DNA from: Demequina sp. NBRC 110052
GTDB lineage: Bacteria > Actinomycetota > Actinomycetes > Actinomycetales > Demequinaceae
Length of the DNA stretch: 64,000 nt
NCBI RefSeq assembly: GCF_002090075.1
Contig: NZ_BBRI01000002.1
Span: 186,001-250,000 of the forward strand
Reading direction: 5' to 3'
Shown here: positions 24,701 through 32,039 of the stretch, piece by piece
Numbering within the stretch: position 1 is the stretch's first letter
Layout: the number at the start of each line of letters is the position of its first letter
Notes under the pieces: model-generated
The model's input: the letters and a program-made list of their open reading frames with translations, nothing else
Told to the model about the DNA's origin: nothing
Databases searched by the model: none
Position numbers and translations under genes: made by a program

Positions 24701-25205
24701 GTATCACTACCTCTACGGGCTCACGGTGGGCTCAGGCGAGGAGGCGAATGTCGACATCAGCGACGGCGTACGCATGATCATCCAGCTCGAGGCGCTAGGC
24801 GAGCCCGACGAGCACGGTGAGCGCACCGCCATCTTCGGCTACAACGGCACGATGCGGCCCATCCAGATCCGCGACGAGTCCGTCAAGGTCGAGGTCACCT
24901 CGCGCGAGCGCGCCGACAAGAACAACCCCGGGCATGTGCCGGCACCGTTCACGGGCGCCGTCACAGCCTCCGTCGAGCTCGGCGCGAAGGTGGTCGCCGG
25001 TCAAACGGTCGCGGTGATCGAGGCCATGAAGATGGAGTCGTCCATCACCACGACGGTCGCGGGAATCGTGAGCCGCATCGCTGTGAACGGCACCGAGCAG
25101 CTCTCGGGCGGGGACCTGGTTCTCGTCGTCGAGCCCTCCGCCCAGGCAGCCGATGCGGAGGACGAGGAATCGTCCGACGCGTCGGACGACGAGGCAGGGG
25201 ATTAG
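21729..25205 (+). CDS. pyc: Pyruvate carboxylase
   Basis: A 1158-residue single-chain biotin enzyme making oxaloacetate from pyruvate and bicarbonate. Domains in order: biotin carboxylase (residues 1-450, with the ATP-grasp loop AGGGGRGMR), carboxyltransferase barrel (about 530-800, starting TETTMRDAHQS), allosteric linker, and a C-terminal biotin carrier with Lys1101 in EAMKMES. The final 25 residues are an acidic tail. ATG 21729 matches the family N-terminus (FSKVLVANRAEIAVR). The gene is monocistronic. Confidence 0.96.
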   Translation: MFSKVLVANRAEIAVRAFRAAYELGAKHVAVFPHEDRMSEHRLKADEAYEIGTIGEPVKAYLDVDEMIRVAKHAGADAIYPGYGFLSENVEFARRVGEAGITFIGPPPEVLAKAGDKVAALKAAREAGVPVLASSEPSEDVDWLIDEADKIGFPIFVKAVAGGGGRGMRRVETREQLPEALASAMREAKNAFGDATVFLEQAVLGPRHIEVQILADGEGNVVHLYERDCSVQRRHQKVVEIAPAPNLDPAIRDALCEDAVKFAKSLGYVNAGTVEFLVATEGERAGEHVFIEMNPRIQVEHTVTEEVTDIDLVSAQMRIASGETLEQIGIRQDEIEVRGFAIQTRITTEDPTNGFLPDTGRIVAYRSPGGAGVRLDGATGLAGNRILGHFDSMLVKLICRGRDFDTAARRASRALAEFRIRGVTNNIRFLRAVLDDPDFRKGGVTTAFIDQRPYLLDVGESSARSTKILQFLGHVSVNKPNGEHGDVVLRPGDKLPTIDLDAPAPDGTRQLLLEKGPEGFARHLREQEALAVTETTMRDAHQSLLATRVRTYDLLAVAGHTARMTPNLFSVECWGGATYDVAMRFLSEDPWLRLARLREAMPNIALQMLLRGRNTVGYTPYPDEVAHAFVEEATEVGIDIFRIFDALNDVDQMRPAIEAVRGTGQAVAEATLCYTSNMIDPDEKLYTLDYYLKLADELVEAGAHILAIKDMAGLLRPAAAYTLVDALRQRFDLPVHLHTHDTAGGQIGTLLAAAEAGVDAVDVANAAMAGTTSQPPMSALVAALEHTTRDTGIDLAAAQDLEPYWEAVRKLYAPFESGLPGPTGRVYRHEIPGGQLSNLRQQAISLGLADRFEQIEDMYAAADRILGHLVKVTPSSKVVGDLALHLVANDADPADFAENPGSYDVPDSVIGFLSGELGDPPGGWPEPFRTKALEGREIKNRVAELTEEDRTLLKYSGEDRQRRLNHLLFPGPAKDFDVAIDTYGDISVIDTYHYLYGLTVGSGEEANVDISDGVRMIIQLEALGEPDEHGERTAIFGYNGTMRPIQIRDESVKVEVTSRERADKNNPGHVPAPFTGAVTASVELGAKVVAGQTVAVIEAMKMESSITTTVAGIVSRIAVNGTEQLSGGDLVLVVEPSAQAADAEDEESSDASDDEAGD

Positions 25206-25227
25206 TCGCCGTTGCGCACCTTGGGGT

Positions 25228-25259
25228 GACGCGCGTCGGTCCTCATGGACGCGCGCGTC
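25228..25259. terminator. Possible terminator hairpin after pyc
   Basis: GACGCGCG and CGCGCGTC pair across a 16-base loop, 22 bases after the pyc stop. It lacks a T-tract, as is common for actinobacterial hairpins, and the arms are partly self-complementary. The rest of the 171-base gap holds nothing else that I recognise. Confidence 0.4.
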
Positions 25260-25377
25260 GTCCCTGGTACGGAACGAAGAAGCCTCGAGAAGTGGACGTG
25301 TCCGGGACCCTTGTCCCGCGCAGGATGACGCCGCGCGAGGCACGATGGTCGCAGACGGTCATCTAGGAGGAATCGCC

Positions 25378-25875
25378 ATGAAGGTTCTCGTTGCAGTCGG
25401 CTCCAAGTACGGCGCGACTCGTGAGGTCGCCAAGCGCATCGCGGAGCAGATCTCGGAGCGCGGATTCGACGTGGACTTCTCCGACGCGTGCGACGTGCAG
25501 GGCGTGCACTACTACGACGCGGTGATCCTCGGCTCGGCGGTGTACGGCGGTCTGTGGCGTCGTGACGCCTCGGGCCTGCTCCGCGAGTTCGTCGAGGAGC
25601 TGCGCGTCAAGGACGTGTGGCTCTTCTCGGTCGGCATGGAGACCGTGGTGAAGCCGGGCCAACCGCTCGACGAGTCAGATGGCTTCGCCTCGCTCGTGGG
25701 CGCACATGACCACGCCCGCTTCCCGGGCGCCCTGGACTTCGACAAGCTGAACGTGGGGGAGAAGGCGCTCATCACCGCGCTGAACCCGCCCCGCGGCGAC
25801 TTCCGCGACTTCGAGGGCGTGCGTGACTGGACCGCCGGGATCATCACCCGCCTCGAGGAGCTTGCGTTCGCCTGA
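25378..25875 (+). CDS. Flavodoxin-domain protein (HemG-like)
   Basis: A 165-residue flavodoxin-fold protein. The FMN phosphate loop is at the N-terminus (GSKYGATREVAKRIAE), and the VILGSAVYGG loop near residue 50 is typical of the menaquinone-dependent protoporphyrinogen oxidase type. No heme gene is nearby, so a redox function is sure only at family level. ATG 25378 follows TAGGAGG with good spacing. The downstream esterase probably starts inside its last codons. Confidence 0.85.
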   Translation: MKVLVAVGSKYGATREVAKRIAEQISERGFDVDFSDACDVQGVHYYDAVILGSAVYGGLWRRDASGLLREFVEELRVKDVWLFSVGMETVVKPGQPLDESDGFASLVGAHDHARFPGALDFDKLNVGEKALITALNPPRGDFRDFEGVRDWTAGIITRLEELAFA

Positions 25876-27217
25876 GCCGTCGTCCGCGCTGACCGGGCGC
25901 CGTCGACGACACCCCCTGGTCGCACTGGTCGCAGCAACATGCCTGGCAGTTGCAGCCTCGGCGTGCAGTGTGACGTCGCAGCACACGCCCGACGCAGTTG
26001 AGGACGCCTCGTTCGGCCCCACCATCGTGCACACCGGGACGGGCCCCTCGGGCTACGAGGTGACACTTCGATACGCGGCACCCGAGGCAGAGGCCGTCGG
26101 GCTGGTCGGCGATGTCTTCTTCACGCAGCCCGAGGCGATCGGTCCGGACCTGTCACACGAGGCGCGCCTTGGCGATGAGTGGAAGCCCGGGGACGTGGCG
26201 ATGCCTCTTATGGTCGCTCCGCCGGTGCCTCTGACGCAGGTCGCGGATGGCGTGTGGGAGATCTCCTTCGCCCTGCCCGTCGGCACGTACTCGTACGGGT
26301 TCGTGGAAGGGGAGTGCAGCATCGCACTCGTCTGCACGAGCTCTCTGGACCCCGCGAATCCTCCCGTGCTCTCCGGCACCGCCGCAGCGTCCGCCCAGCA
26401 TCTGAGCCAGGTGCACGTGCCCTTCGACCCCGACTTCCCCACGTACGAGGCGACCTACGAGCTGCCGCTGGATACCGGGTCGGGCAGGGGAGAGGTGTCG
26501 CTCGTCACCTACGTAGGGGCCCTCGACGGTGCTGAGCGACCGCTCGGCGTGTACGTGCCCGCGGGGTACGACCCTGACCGCGCCGAGCCGTATCCGCTGC
26601 TCGTGCTCTCGCACGGCGCGGGCGGCAACGAGACCACGTGGTTCAGCGAGGGCGCCGCGGCGAACCTCCTGGATCACGCGATCGCGGATGGCGCGATCCC
26701 GCCCGTCGTCGCGATCACCACCGACTTCTCCGGCCTTGGCGAGACTGCGATGGGCACCGACGCGTTCTACGCGGACTACCGCGACGAGCTCATCGAAGGC
26801 GTGCTTCCGTTCGTCGAGCGGGAGTTCAACGTGGCAACCACGGGGGAGGGGCGGGCCTTCGGTGGCCTCTCCATGGGCGGCGCGCTCGGGCTCAGCCTGT
26901 TGCGGACTGAGCCTGCCCTCTTCGATTGGTGGGGTCTATGGTCCGCAGCCGCCGACTTGGGCGAGAACGAGCCCGCGCCGCTCACCGACTCCCAGCTCGC
27001 GGCGGCCGGGCACGTACAGGGCGTCCACATCGGTACGGGACGCCAGGATTACCTTGAGGGCATCGGCGCGCTGTCGATGGCGCGCGCGGACGTGTTCGCC
27101 TCCCAGGGCCTGCCCGTCACATCGTTCGACGTGGACGGAGGTCATGCCTGGCAGGTGTGGCGTCGCGAGCTCGATGACTTCCTTCGTCGAGTTGCGTTCG
27201 CCGACGCCGCTGAGTGA
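25862..27217 (+). CDS. Secreted esterase, probable lipoprotein
   Basis: A 451-residue esterase of the enterochelin-esterase/EsteraseD group. An N-terminal signal sequence (RRRR, then a hydrophobic LVALVAATCLAVAASAC) ends in a lipobox-like Cys. A beta-sandwich early-set domain follows to about residue 185, then an alpha/beta hydrolase with SHGAGGNE, the nucleophile in GLSMGGA and His in DGGHAW. The best start is TTG at 25862, giving a compact signal peptide; a GTG at 25823 would add 13 residues. The start overlaps the flavodoxin gene by 14 bases, so the two may be coupled. Substrate unknown. Confidence 0.8.
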   Translation: MRSPEPSSALTGRRRRHPLVALVAATCLAVAASACSVTSQHTPDAVEDASFGPTIVHTGTGPSGYEVTLRYAAPEAEAVGLVGDVFFTQPEAIGPDLSHEARLGDEWKPGDVAMPLMVAPPVPLTQVADGVWEISFALPVGTYSYGFVEGECSIALVCTSSLDPANPPVLSGTAAASAQHLSQVHVPFDPDFPTYEATYELPLDTGSGRGEVSLVTYVGALDGAERPLGVYVPAGYDPDRAEPYPLLVLSHGAGGNETTWFSEGAAANLLDHAIADGAIPPVVAITTDFSGLGETAMGTDAFYADYRDELIEGVLPFVEREFNVATTGEGRAFGGLSMGGALGLSLLRTEPALFDWWGLWSAAADLGENEPAPLTDSQLAAAGHVQGVHIGTGRQDYLEGIGALSMARADVFASQGLPVTSFDVDGGHAWQVWRRELDDFLRRVAFADAAE

Positions 27218-27226
27218 TCCGCCACA

Positions 27227-27249
27227 GAATGCGTCACTGTAGGGCATTC
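27227..27249. repeat. Inverted repeat at candidate promoter
   Basis: GAATGC and GCATTC are separated by 11 bases, just upstream of a TATGCT box (27256-27261) that could serve the gene at 27305. It may be an operator or the end of the esterase transcript. Confidence 0.35.
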
Positions 27250-27304
27250 GCCCCGTATGCTTCGAGCGGATGCTGAGGGAAGCAACCTGTTGAGGGAGTC
27301 AGAG

Positions 27305-27667
27305 ATGACACGCCCATCGTGGAACATGCTCGGCTGGATCGTCGCCCTGGCGGCCGTGATCTGGGCAGCCTGGTACTTCCTGCCGCGCGCCGACAGCACC
27401 ACGGCGATCTCGTTGAGCGAGGTCCAGGGAAAGGCCACCTCGGAGCAGCTCACCATCACCTATGTGGACTGCAGCCGAGACGGTGATGTGCAGTTCGTCG
27501 AGACCGACACGTCCGTGACGATCACCGTGCGCATCGACTGGACGAGCAAGCTCGACTGCCCGAACGAGACCGCCACTGAGAGCATCGTGCTCGCATCCGA
27601 TCTGGGGGACCGCAGTGTGATCGATGGAAGCAACGGCTCGACCATGGAGCTGCTGCCTCCGAACTAG
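27305..27667 (+). CDS. Small membrane-anchored protein, unknown
   Basis: A 120-residue protein with one N-terminal membrane segment (about residues 8-26, LGWIVALAAVIWAAWYFL) and an external domain rich in Thr, Ser and Asp. Two cysteines (in YVDCSRD and KLDCPNE) may form a disulfide outside the membrane. The pattern of alternating hydrophobic residues suggests a small beta-sandwich. ATG 27305 follows a GAGGGAG sequence. No family is recognised. It could be cell-envelope related. Confidence 0.65.
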   Translation: MTRPSWNMLGWIVALAAVIWAAWYFLPRADSTTAISLSEVQGKATSEQLTITYVDCSRDGDVQFVETDTSVTITVRIDWTSKLDCPNETATESIVLASDLGDRSVIDGSNGSTMELLPPN

Positions 27668-27687
27668 GCCTCACACGGCGTAATGTC

Positions 27688-27701
27688 ATAATGTGCATTA
27701 T
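27688..27701. repeat. AT-rich palindrome between convergent genes
   Basis: ATAATG-TG-CATTAT is a perfect inverted repeat within an unusually AT-rich stretch (27681-27710). It lies between the stops of two convergent genes, so it is more likely a terminator element or a binding site of unknown role than a promoter operator. Confidence 0.4.
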
Positions 27702-27724
27702 CGGCAATACGGGTTGGAGCGTTT

Positions 27725-28246
27725 TCACGCGCTTGGGTGGGGTCTCCGCGGAACCGGCGCCTCATCTCTGAGAGCCTCCGCCAACGCCGTGAGGCCGCGC
27801 GTGAGCGCCTGGATGTCGTCGTCACTCATGGATGCCAGAATGCGTCGCTCGTTGTCCAGATGCACGGGATACGCTTCGAGGCACGCCGCGCGGCCCGCGT
27901 CGGTCAGCGTGACCCACACGACCCGCGCATCCTCAGGATCCTTGGTGCGCGCGACATAGCCGCGCTGCTCGAGGCGCCCGATGCGGTGTGTGGTCGTCCC
28001 GGACGTGATCATCATCTGCCGCTCGAGATCTCCGGCCGTCAGCGCGTACGGCGCTCCCTGGCGCGTGAGGCTGGCGAGCACATCGAACTCCCATGACTGC
28101 AGCCCGAGCTCTGCGAACGTGGCGTCGATGCGTGCCTGCACCAGCGCCGAGAGCCTGTTGAGCCGTCCGATCGTTGCCATCGGAGTGACATCGATGTCCG
28201 GCGCCTCGGCGCGCCATTGCTCCACGAAGGATCCGACCGCGTCCAT
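27725..28246 (-). CDS. MarR family regulator, divergent from EamA gene
   Basis: A 173-residue MarR protein with the winged helix around residues 70-125 (ALTAGDLERQMMITSGTTTHR and RLEQRGYVAR). ATG 28246 has a GGGGAG Shine-Dalgarno sequence; the frame is open to 28294 but starts inside the operator region. It is divergent from a drug/metabolite transporter, and two copies of a TCTTGA-N2-TCAAGA dyad lie between them. It probably represses both genes until a ligand is bound. Confidence 0.88.
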   Translation of the reverse strand: MDAVGSFVEQWRAEAPDIDVTPMATIGRLNRLSALVQARIDATFAELGLQSWEFDVLASLTRQGAPYALTAGDLERQMMITSGTTTHRIGRLEQRGYVARTKDPEDARVVWVTLTDAGRAACLEAYPVHLDNERRILASMSDDDIQALTRGLTALAEALRDEAPVPRRPHPSA

Positions 28247-28282
28247 GTGACTCCCCTCGGCCTCCGCAGGGCCCTTGCATCG

Positions 28283-28296
28283 TCTTGACATCAAGA
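28283..28296. promoter_or_regulatory. MarR operator copy 1
   Basis: TCTTGACATCAAGA, a dyad perfect except for its centre. It overlaps the -10 box (TATCTT, 28298-28293) of the marR promoter and contains TTGACA in the forward direction. Confidence 0.7.
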
Positions 28297-28322
28297 TACA
28301 TCAGTGTTTCTCTTGATATCAA
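28293..28322 (-). promoter_or_regulatory. Predicted marR promoter
   Basis: Minus-strand TTGATA (28322-28317) and TATCTT (28298-28293), 18 bases apart. Each box lies within one of the two operator copies, which suits autorepression. Confidence 0.55.
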
Positions 28323-28324
28323 GA
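28311..28324. promoter_or_regulatory. MarR operator copy 2
   Basis: TCTTGATATCAAGA, a perfect 14-bp palindrome, 28 bp from the first copy centre to centre and 14 bases before the EamA start codon. Confidence 0.75.
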
Positions 28325-28337
28325 GATTGAGAGACCC

Positions 28338-29249
28338 ATGAACGACCTGCGCATGCTCGCGTCCACGGCGGGCGCTCCACTCCTCTGGGGCACCACGTAC
28401 CTCGTGACGGCCACGCTGCTCCCACCCGACCAGCCCCTCACCGCCGCCGTGCTGCGCGCCCTTCCCGCAGGCCTCCTCATGCTGGCCCTCTCCCCCGCTC
28501 TCCCTCGCGGCATCTGGTGGTGGCGCTCCGCGGTGCTCGGAGCCGTCAATATCGGCGTGTTCTTCGGCTTGCTGTTCGTCGCCGCGTACCGTCTTCCGGG
28601 CGGCGTGGCAGCCACCCTCAGCGCCACGCACCCGCTGGTCGTGGCCGCGCTCGCCGCCGTCTTCCTCCACGAGGCCTTCAGCCGCCGCAAGCTGCTCAGT
28701 GCGCTGCTGGGGCTCGTGGGCGTCGCCATGCTCGTGCTCGGCCCCGCAGCACAGCTCGACGCGCTCGGTGCGATCGCCGCCGTGGGTGCCGGAGCCTCAA
28801 GCGCCGTCGGCGTGATCCTCGTCAAGCGCTGGGGCCGCCCCGTCGGGCTCATGCCGTTCACCGCGTGGCAGTTGGTCTGGGGAGGCCTCATCCTCCTGCC
28901 CTTCGCCCTCGCCATCGAGGGCACAGGTGCAGCGCTGACACTCGCGAACGTGGCGGGCTATGCCTGGATGGCCATCCCCGGCACCGTGATCGCCCAGCTG
29001 CTGTGGTTCCGCGGCATCCAGGCCCTTCCCGCATCACGTGTGAGCCTCCTCGTGTTCCTCACGCCTCTCACCGCGACCTTCCTGGGCTGGGCAGTGCTCA
29101 AGGAGTCCATGAGCCCGACGCAGTGGCTGGGCGCGGCGGTCGTGCTCGCCTCCGTCGCGCTGGTCGCCGTGCCGACGCGCGCGAGGCCTGCCAGGATGGA
29201 AGAGGGTGAACGAGCGCCTGCCTCCGCTGGAACAAAGGCCCTGGGATAA
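28338..29249 (+). CDS. EamA family (DMT) transporter
   Basis: A 303-residue drug/metabolite transporter with ten apparent membrane segments in two EamA repeats (about residues 5-135 and 145-285). PLLWGTTYLV in segment 1 and FLTPLTATFLGW in segment 9 are typical. RhaT/RarD-type relatives export amino acids or other metabolites. Control by the divergent MarR suggests response to a small aromatic or toxic compound; this is inference. Confidence 0.87.
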   Translation: MNDLRMLASTAGAPLLWGTTYLVTATLLPPDQPLTAAVLRALPAGLLMLALSPALPRGIWWWRSAVLGAVNIGVFFGLLFVAAYRLPGGVAATLSATHPLVVAALAAVFLHEAFSRRKLLSALLGLVGVAMLVLGPAAQLDALGAIAAVGAGASSAVGVILVKRWGRPVGLMPFTAWQLVWGGLILLPFALAIEGTGAALTLANVAGYAWMAIPGTVIAQLLWFRGIQALPASRVSLLVFLTPLTATFLGWAVLKESMSPTQWLGAAVVLASVALVAVPTRARPARMEEGERAPASAGTKALG

Positions 29250-29302
29250 GCGTTCCCGAGGTGAGCAGGCACCACCCCCGCCTGCGCCAGAGGGAGGCTG
29301 AC

Positions 29303-29641
29303 ATGGCTGATCGCGCACTACGCGGAATGCGACTGGGAACCCAGTCGCTCGAGTCCACCGAGCACGCGGAGCTCGCCGAGCGCCGCGATGCTCACTACGA
29401 CTGCCCCAACGGTCACGTGCTGACCTTCCCGTTCTCCGTCGAGGCCGAGGTGCCGCTGTCGTGGGAGTGCCATTGCGGCTCGCTCGCGCTGCTGCGCGAC
29501 GGCGACCGTCCGGAGCCCAAGGAGGAGAAGGCCGCACGCACCCACTGGGACATGCTGCTGGAGCGCCGCACCATCCCCGAGCTCGAGGAGCTCCTGGAGG
29601 AGCGTCTCGAGTACCTGAGGAGCATGCGCGCCAGCGCCTGA
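29303..29641 (+). CDS. rbpA: RNA polymerase-binding protein RbpA
   Basis: A 112-residue actinobacterial transcription factor that stabilises the housekeeping sigma factor on RNA polymerase and promotes open complexes. The N-terminal MADRALRGMRLG tail, the zinc-type core (CPNGH and WECHCG) and the C-terminal sigma-interaction helix (RTIPELEELLEERLEYLR in part) are all present. ATG 29303 follows AGGGAGG. It is convergent with ppm1. Confidence 0.96.
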   Translation: MADRALRGMRLGTQSLESTEHAELAERRDAHYDCPNGHVLTFPFSVEAEVPLSWECHCGSLALLRDGDRPEPKEEKAARTHWDMLLERRTIPELEELLEERLEYLRSMRASA

Positions 29642-29655
29642 CACGCATCGTCATG

Positions 29656-29685
29656 AGCGGCGTCCACCACCAGGTGGGCGCCGCT
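29656..29685. terminator. Bidirectional terminator, rbpA/ppm1
   Basis: AGCGGCG-T-CCACC, loop ACCA, GGTGG-G-CGCCGCT: a 13-pair stem (one T-G wobble) with a four-base loop, 14 bases after the rbpA stop. It lies between convergent genes and can serve both. The T-tract is poor (TCGTCGTTCTT), as often in this phylum. Confidence 0.8.
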
Positions 29686-29745
29686 TCGTCGTTCTTGAGG
29701 CAAGCCAGGGACATGCCCGACGCCGTGGCGGGCTCCAGCGCGAAC

Positions 29746-30489
29746 CTAGTCCGCGCGTCGGGCGGGCAACAGCGCTGCGAGCTGGTGGAGACGATGCCCT
29801 GCGCCCCACAGCGTGGTCTTGAGCAGCGCCTCACGGATGATTGCGCCGCTCATCTTGGACGCTCCCTGGACGCGCTCGACGAACTCGATCGGCACCTCGA
29901 CGACCGTCCCGCCGGCGCGCAGTACGTGCCAGCACATGTCGATCTGGAAGCAGTATCCCTGGGACTCGACGTCATGGAGATCGATCGCGCGCAGGATGTC
30001 GGCCGTGTACGCCCGGAAGCCGGCAGTCGAGTCCTTGACCCCGATGCCCAGCGCGAGCCTCACATACGTGTTCGCGCCGGTGGAGAGCAGCCGGCGATGA
30101 GTGGGCCAGTTCCGTACCGAGCCGCCCGGCACCCACCGGGAACCGATGACCAGGTCTCCCTCCCCCACTCTCGCGAGCAGTGAGGGAAGCTCGTGGGCCT
30201 GATGCGATCCGTCGGCATCCATCTCCACGAGCACGTCGTAACCGCGTTCGAGTCCCCACGCGAATCCCGCCTGATACGCGGCGCCGAGTCCTGCCTTGGC
30301 GGTGCGATGCAGCACATGCACGTGAGAGTCCCCGGCGGCGGCCTCATCGGCCCACTCCCCCGTCCCGTCAGGCGAGCCGTCATCGACGACCAGCACGTCC
30401 ACGTCGGGCGCGTGTTCACGCACGCCTGCGAGCTGCACCGGGAGGGACTCGCGCTCGTTGTAGGTCGGGATGATGACGAGCGTGCTCAC
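29746..30489 (-). CDS. ppm1: Polyprenol monophosphomannose synthase
   Basis: A 247-residue GT2 glycosyltransferase that moves mannose from GDP-mannose to polyprenyl phosphate, the donor for lipoglycan and protein mannosylation outside the membrane. Motifs are [21 protein letters not shown] and the metal-binding MDADGSHQ. Like DPM1-type enzymes it has no membrane segments. The GTG at 30489 overlaps the lnt stop as GTGA. In Mycobacterium tuberculosis these two activities are fused in one protein; here they are two coupled genes. Confidence 0.92.
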   Translation of the reverse strand: MSTLVIIPTYNERESLPVQLAGVREHAPDVDVLVVDDGSPDGTGEWADEAAAGDSHVHVLHRTAKAGLGAAYQAGFAWGLERGYDVLVEMDADGSHQAHELPSLLARVGEGDLVIGSRWVPGGSVRNWPTHRRLLSTGANTYVRLALGIGVKDSTAGFRAYTADILRAIDLHDVESQGYCFQIDMCWHVLRAGGTVVEVPIEFVERVQGASKMSGAIIREALLKTTLWGAGHRLHQLAALLPARRAD

Positions 30490-32015
30490 CAGTCGTACCG
30501 CGCCCTCATGCGGCGGCTCACGGCGCTCACGAGCGCGATGACCGCGCCGCCCATGAACAGCCACTCGAGATAGCCGCCGAACCTCACGGCGGGCGTGATC
30601 TCGGTGCGCAGTCCGACGTCCGCGAGCATGTACTCGGCCGTGAAGAGACCGGTCTGCTGCAGCACCCGCCCGTCCGGAGCGATGATCGCCGAGACCCCCA
30701 CCGTCGAGTCCTGGATCGTGTACCGGCCCGTCTCGATCGCCTTGAGGCGCGACATCTGCAGCTGCTGGGTGCTCTCGGCGGTGTCGCCGAACGTAGCGTT
30801 GTTCGTCTGCACGATCAGCACCTCGCCGCCGAGCGCGATCGACTCGCGCACCACGTCGTCCACGGCGACCTCGAAGCAGATGACGGTGCCGAGCGTGACG
30901 ACGCGACCCAACGACTCGATGCCCACCTGCATGACGGCGGGCTCGGTGCCCGCGAGCATGTCGACCGAGACGCGATCCACGTCCTCGCTGAACAGCCGCG
31001 CGAAGTCTCGGATGGGGATGTACTCCGCGAAGGGAACGGGCCGCTGCTTCTGATACAGGTCCAGGACCGTGCCGTTCTGCGACCACAGCAGGGACGTGTT
31101 GTACCGACCGTCCTCGGGCGTGTAGTCCACGGTGCCCAGCAGCAGCGGCGCGCCCATCTCCTGCGCGGCTGCCGTGACAGTGTCGCGCGACTGCTCGTCG
31201 GTACGCGGATCCAGGTCCGCGGCGTTCTCCGGCCAGATCATCAGGTCCACCGTGCCTGCTGCCACCGCGGCAGCCTGCGCGCTGACAGCCGCATGGTTGT
31301 CGAGCACCTCGCGCGCCTGGCTGAACGAGTCGAGCCCGCGGTTGGGTACGTTGCCCTGGATGACGGCGACGGACAGCTCGCCGTCGGTGGCGCGCGCGTC
31401 GATCGGGATCAGGCCCGGCAGGAAGACGATGGCGATCGCGACGACCGGCGCCACCGAGGCCGCGAGGAACCGTCGCTCGCGCAGCCGCTCAACGCCGACG
31501 CCCAGGAGCGCGCCCACGAGGACGATCGCGAACCCGGCCAGCGGCACGCCGCCCGCCCACGCCAGCCGCGCGATCGGCACGTCGACGAACGCGAAGCCGA
31601 GCCGCCCCCACGGGAAGCCACCGAACGGCACGTACGAGCGCGCGACCTCGACCCCGGTCCACAGAAGCGCGAACAGCAGCGGACCGGCGAGCACGCCCCG
31701 TCCCGCAAGTCCCGCGCGCCGCACGTGCGCCCACGCCATGCCGAAGATGCCCCACGCGAGGCCCTCGGCGACGGACAGCGCCGCCCAGGGGATCACATCG
31801 GTGGCGACGTACGCCCACCACACGTGCGGCGCGAAGAACGCGATGCCGAACAGCCAGCCGAGCCCCAGTCCCGCCCACGCTCCTGCCTCCTCGAGCGCCC
31901 ACCACAGGCCCGCGAGCGAGACCAGCGCGAGCGGCCACCAGCCCCAGTCGGGGAAGGCCAAGGCCATCAGCAGGCCCGATGCGACGGCCACGGCGACGTT
32001 TCTCAAGCCTCTCAC
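30486..32015 (-). CDS. lnt: Apolipoprotein N-acyltransferase
   Basis: A 509-residue Lnt that adds the third acyl chain to lipoproteins. Several N-terminal membrane segments are followed by a nitrilase domain (about residues 215-480) with the catalytic Glu in WPENA, Lys in the YQKQRPVPF motif and Cys in the VICFEV motif. A last membrane segment lies near the C-terminus. The GTG at 32015 is seven bases after TAGGCT, giving a leaderless transcript, and the gene heads a two-gene unit with ppm1. Confidence 0.93.
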   Translation of the reverse strand: MRGLRNVAVAVASGLLMALAFPDWGWWPLALVSLAGLWWALEEAGAWAGLGLGWLFGIAFFAPHVWWAYVATDVIPWAALSVAEGLAWGIFGMAWAHVRRAGLAGRGVLAGPLLFALLWTGVEVARSYVPFGGFPWGRLGFAFVDVPIARLAWAGGVPLAGFAIVLVGALLGVGVERLRERRFLAASVAPVVAIAIVFLPGLIPIDARATDGELSVAVIQGNVPNRGLDSFSQAREVLDNHAAVSAQAAAVAAGTVDLMIWPENAADLDPRTDEQSRDTVTAAAQEMGAPLLLGTVDYTPEDGRYNTSLLWSQNGTVLDLYQKQRPVPFAEYIPIRDFARLFSEDVDRVSVDMLAGTEPAVMQVGIESLGRVVTLGTVICFEVAVDDVVRESIALGGEVLIVQTNNATFGDTAESTQQLQMSRLKAIETGRYTIQDSTVGVSAIIAPDGRVLQQTGLFTAEYMLADVGLRTEITPAVRFGGYLEWLFMGGAVIALVSAVSRRMRARYDW

Positions 32016-32022
32016 GCGGTCC

Positions 32023-32028
32023 AGCCTA
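32023..32028 (-). promoter_or_regulatory. -10 box, leaderless lnt start
   Basis: Minus-strand TAGGCT, seven bases before the GTG at 32015. Confidence 0.6.
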
Positions 32029-32039
32029 CGGAGCGGAGG

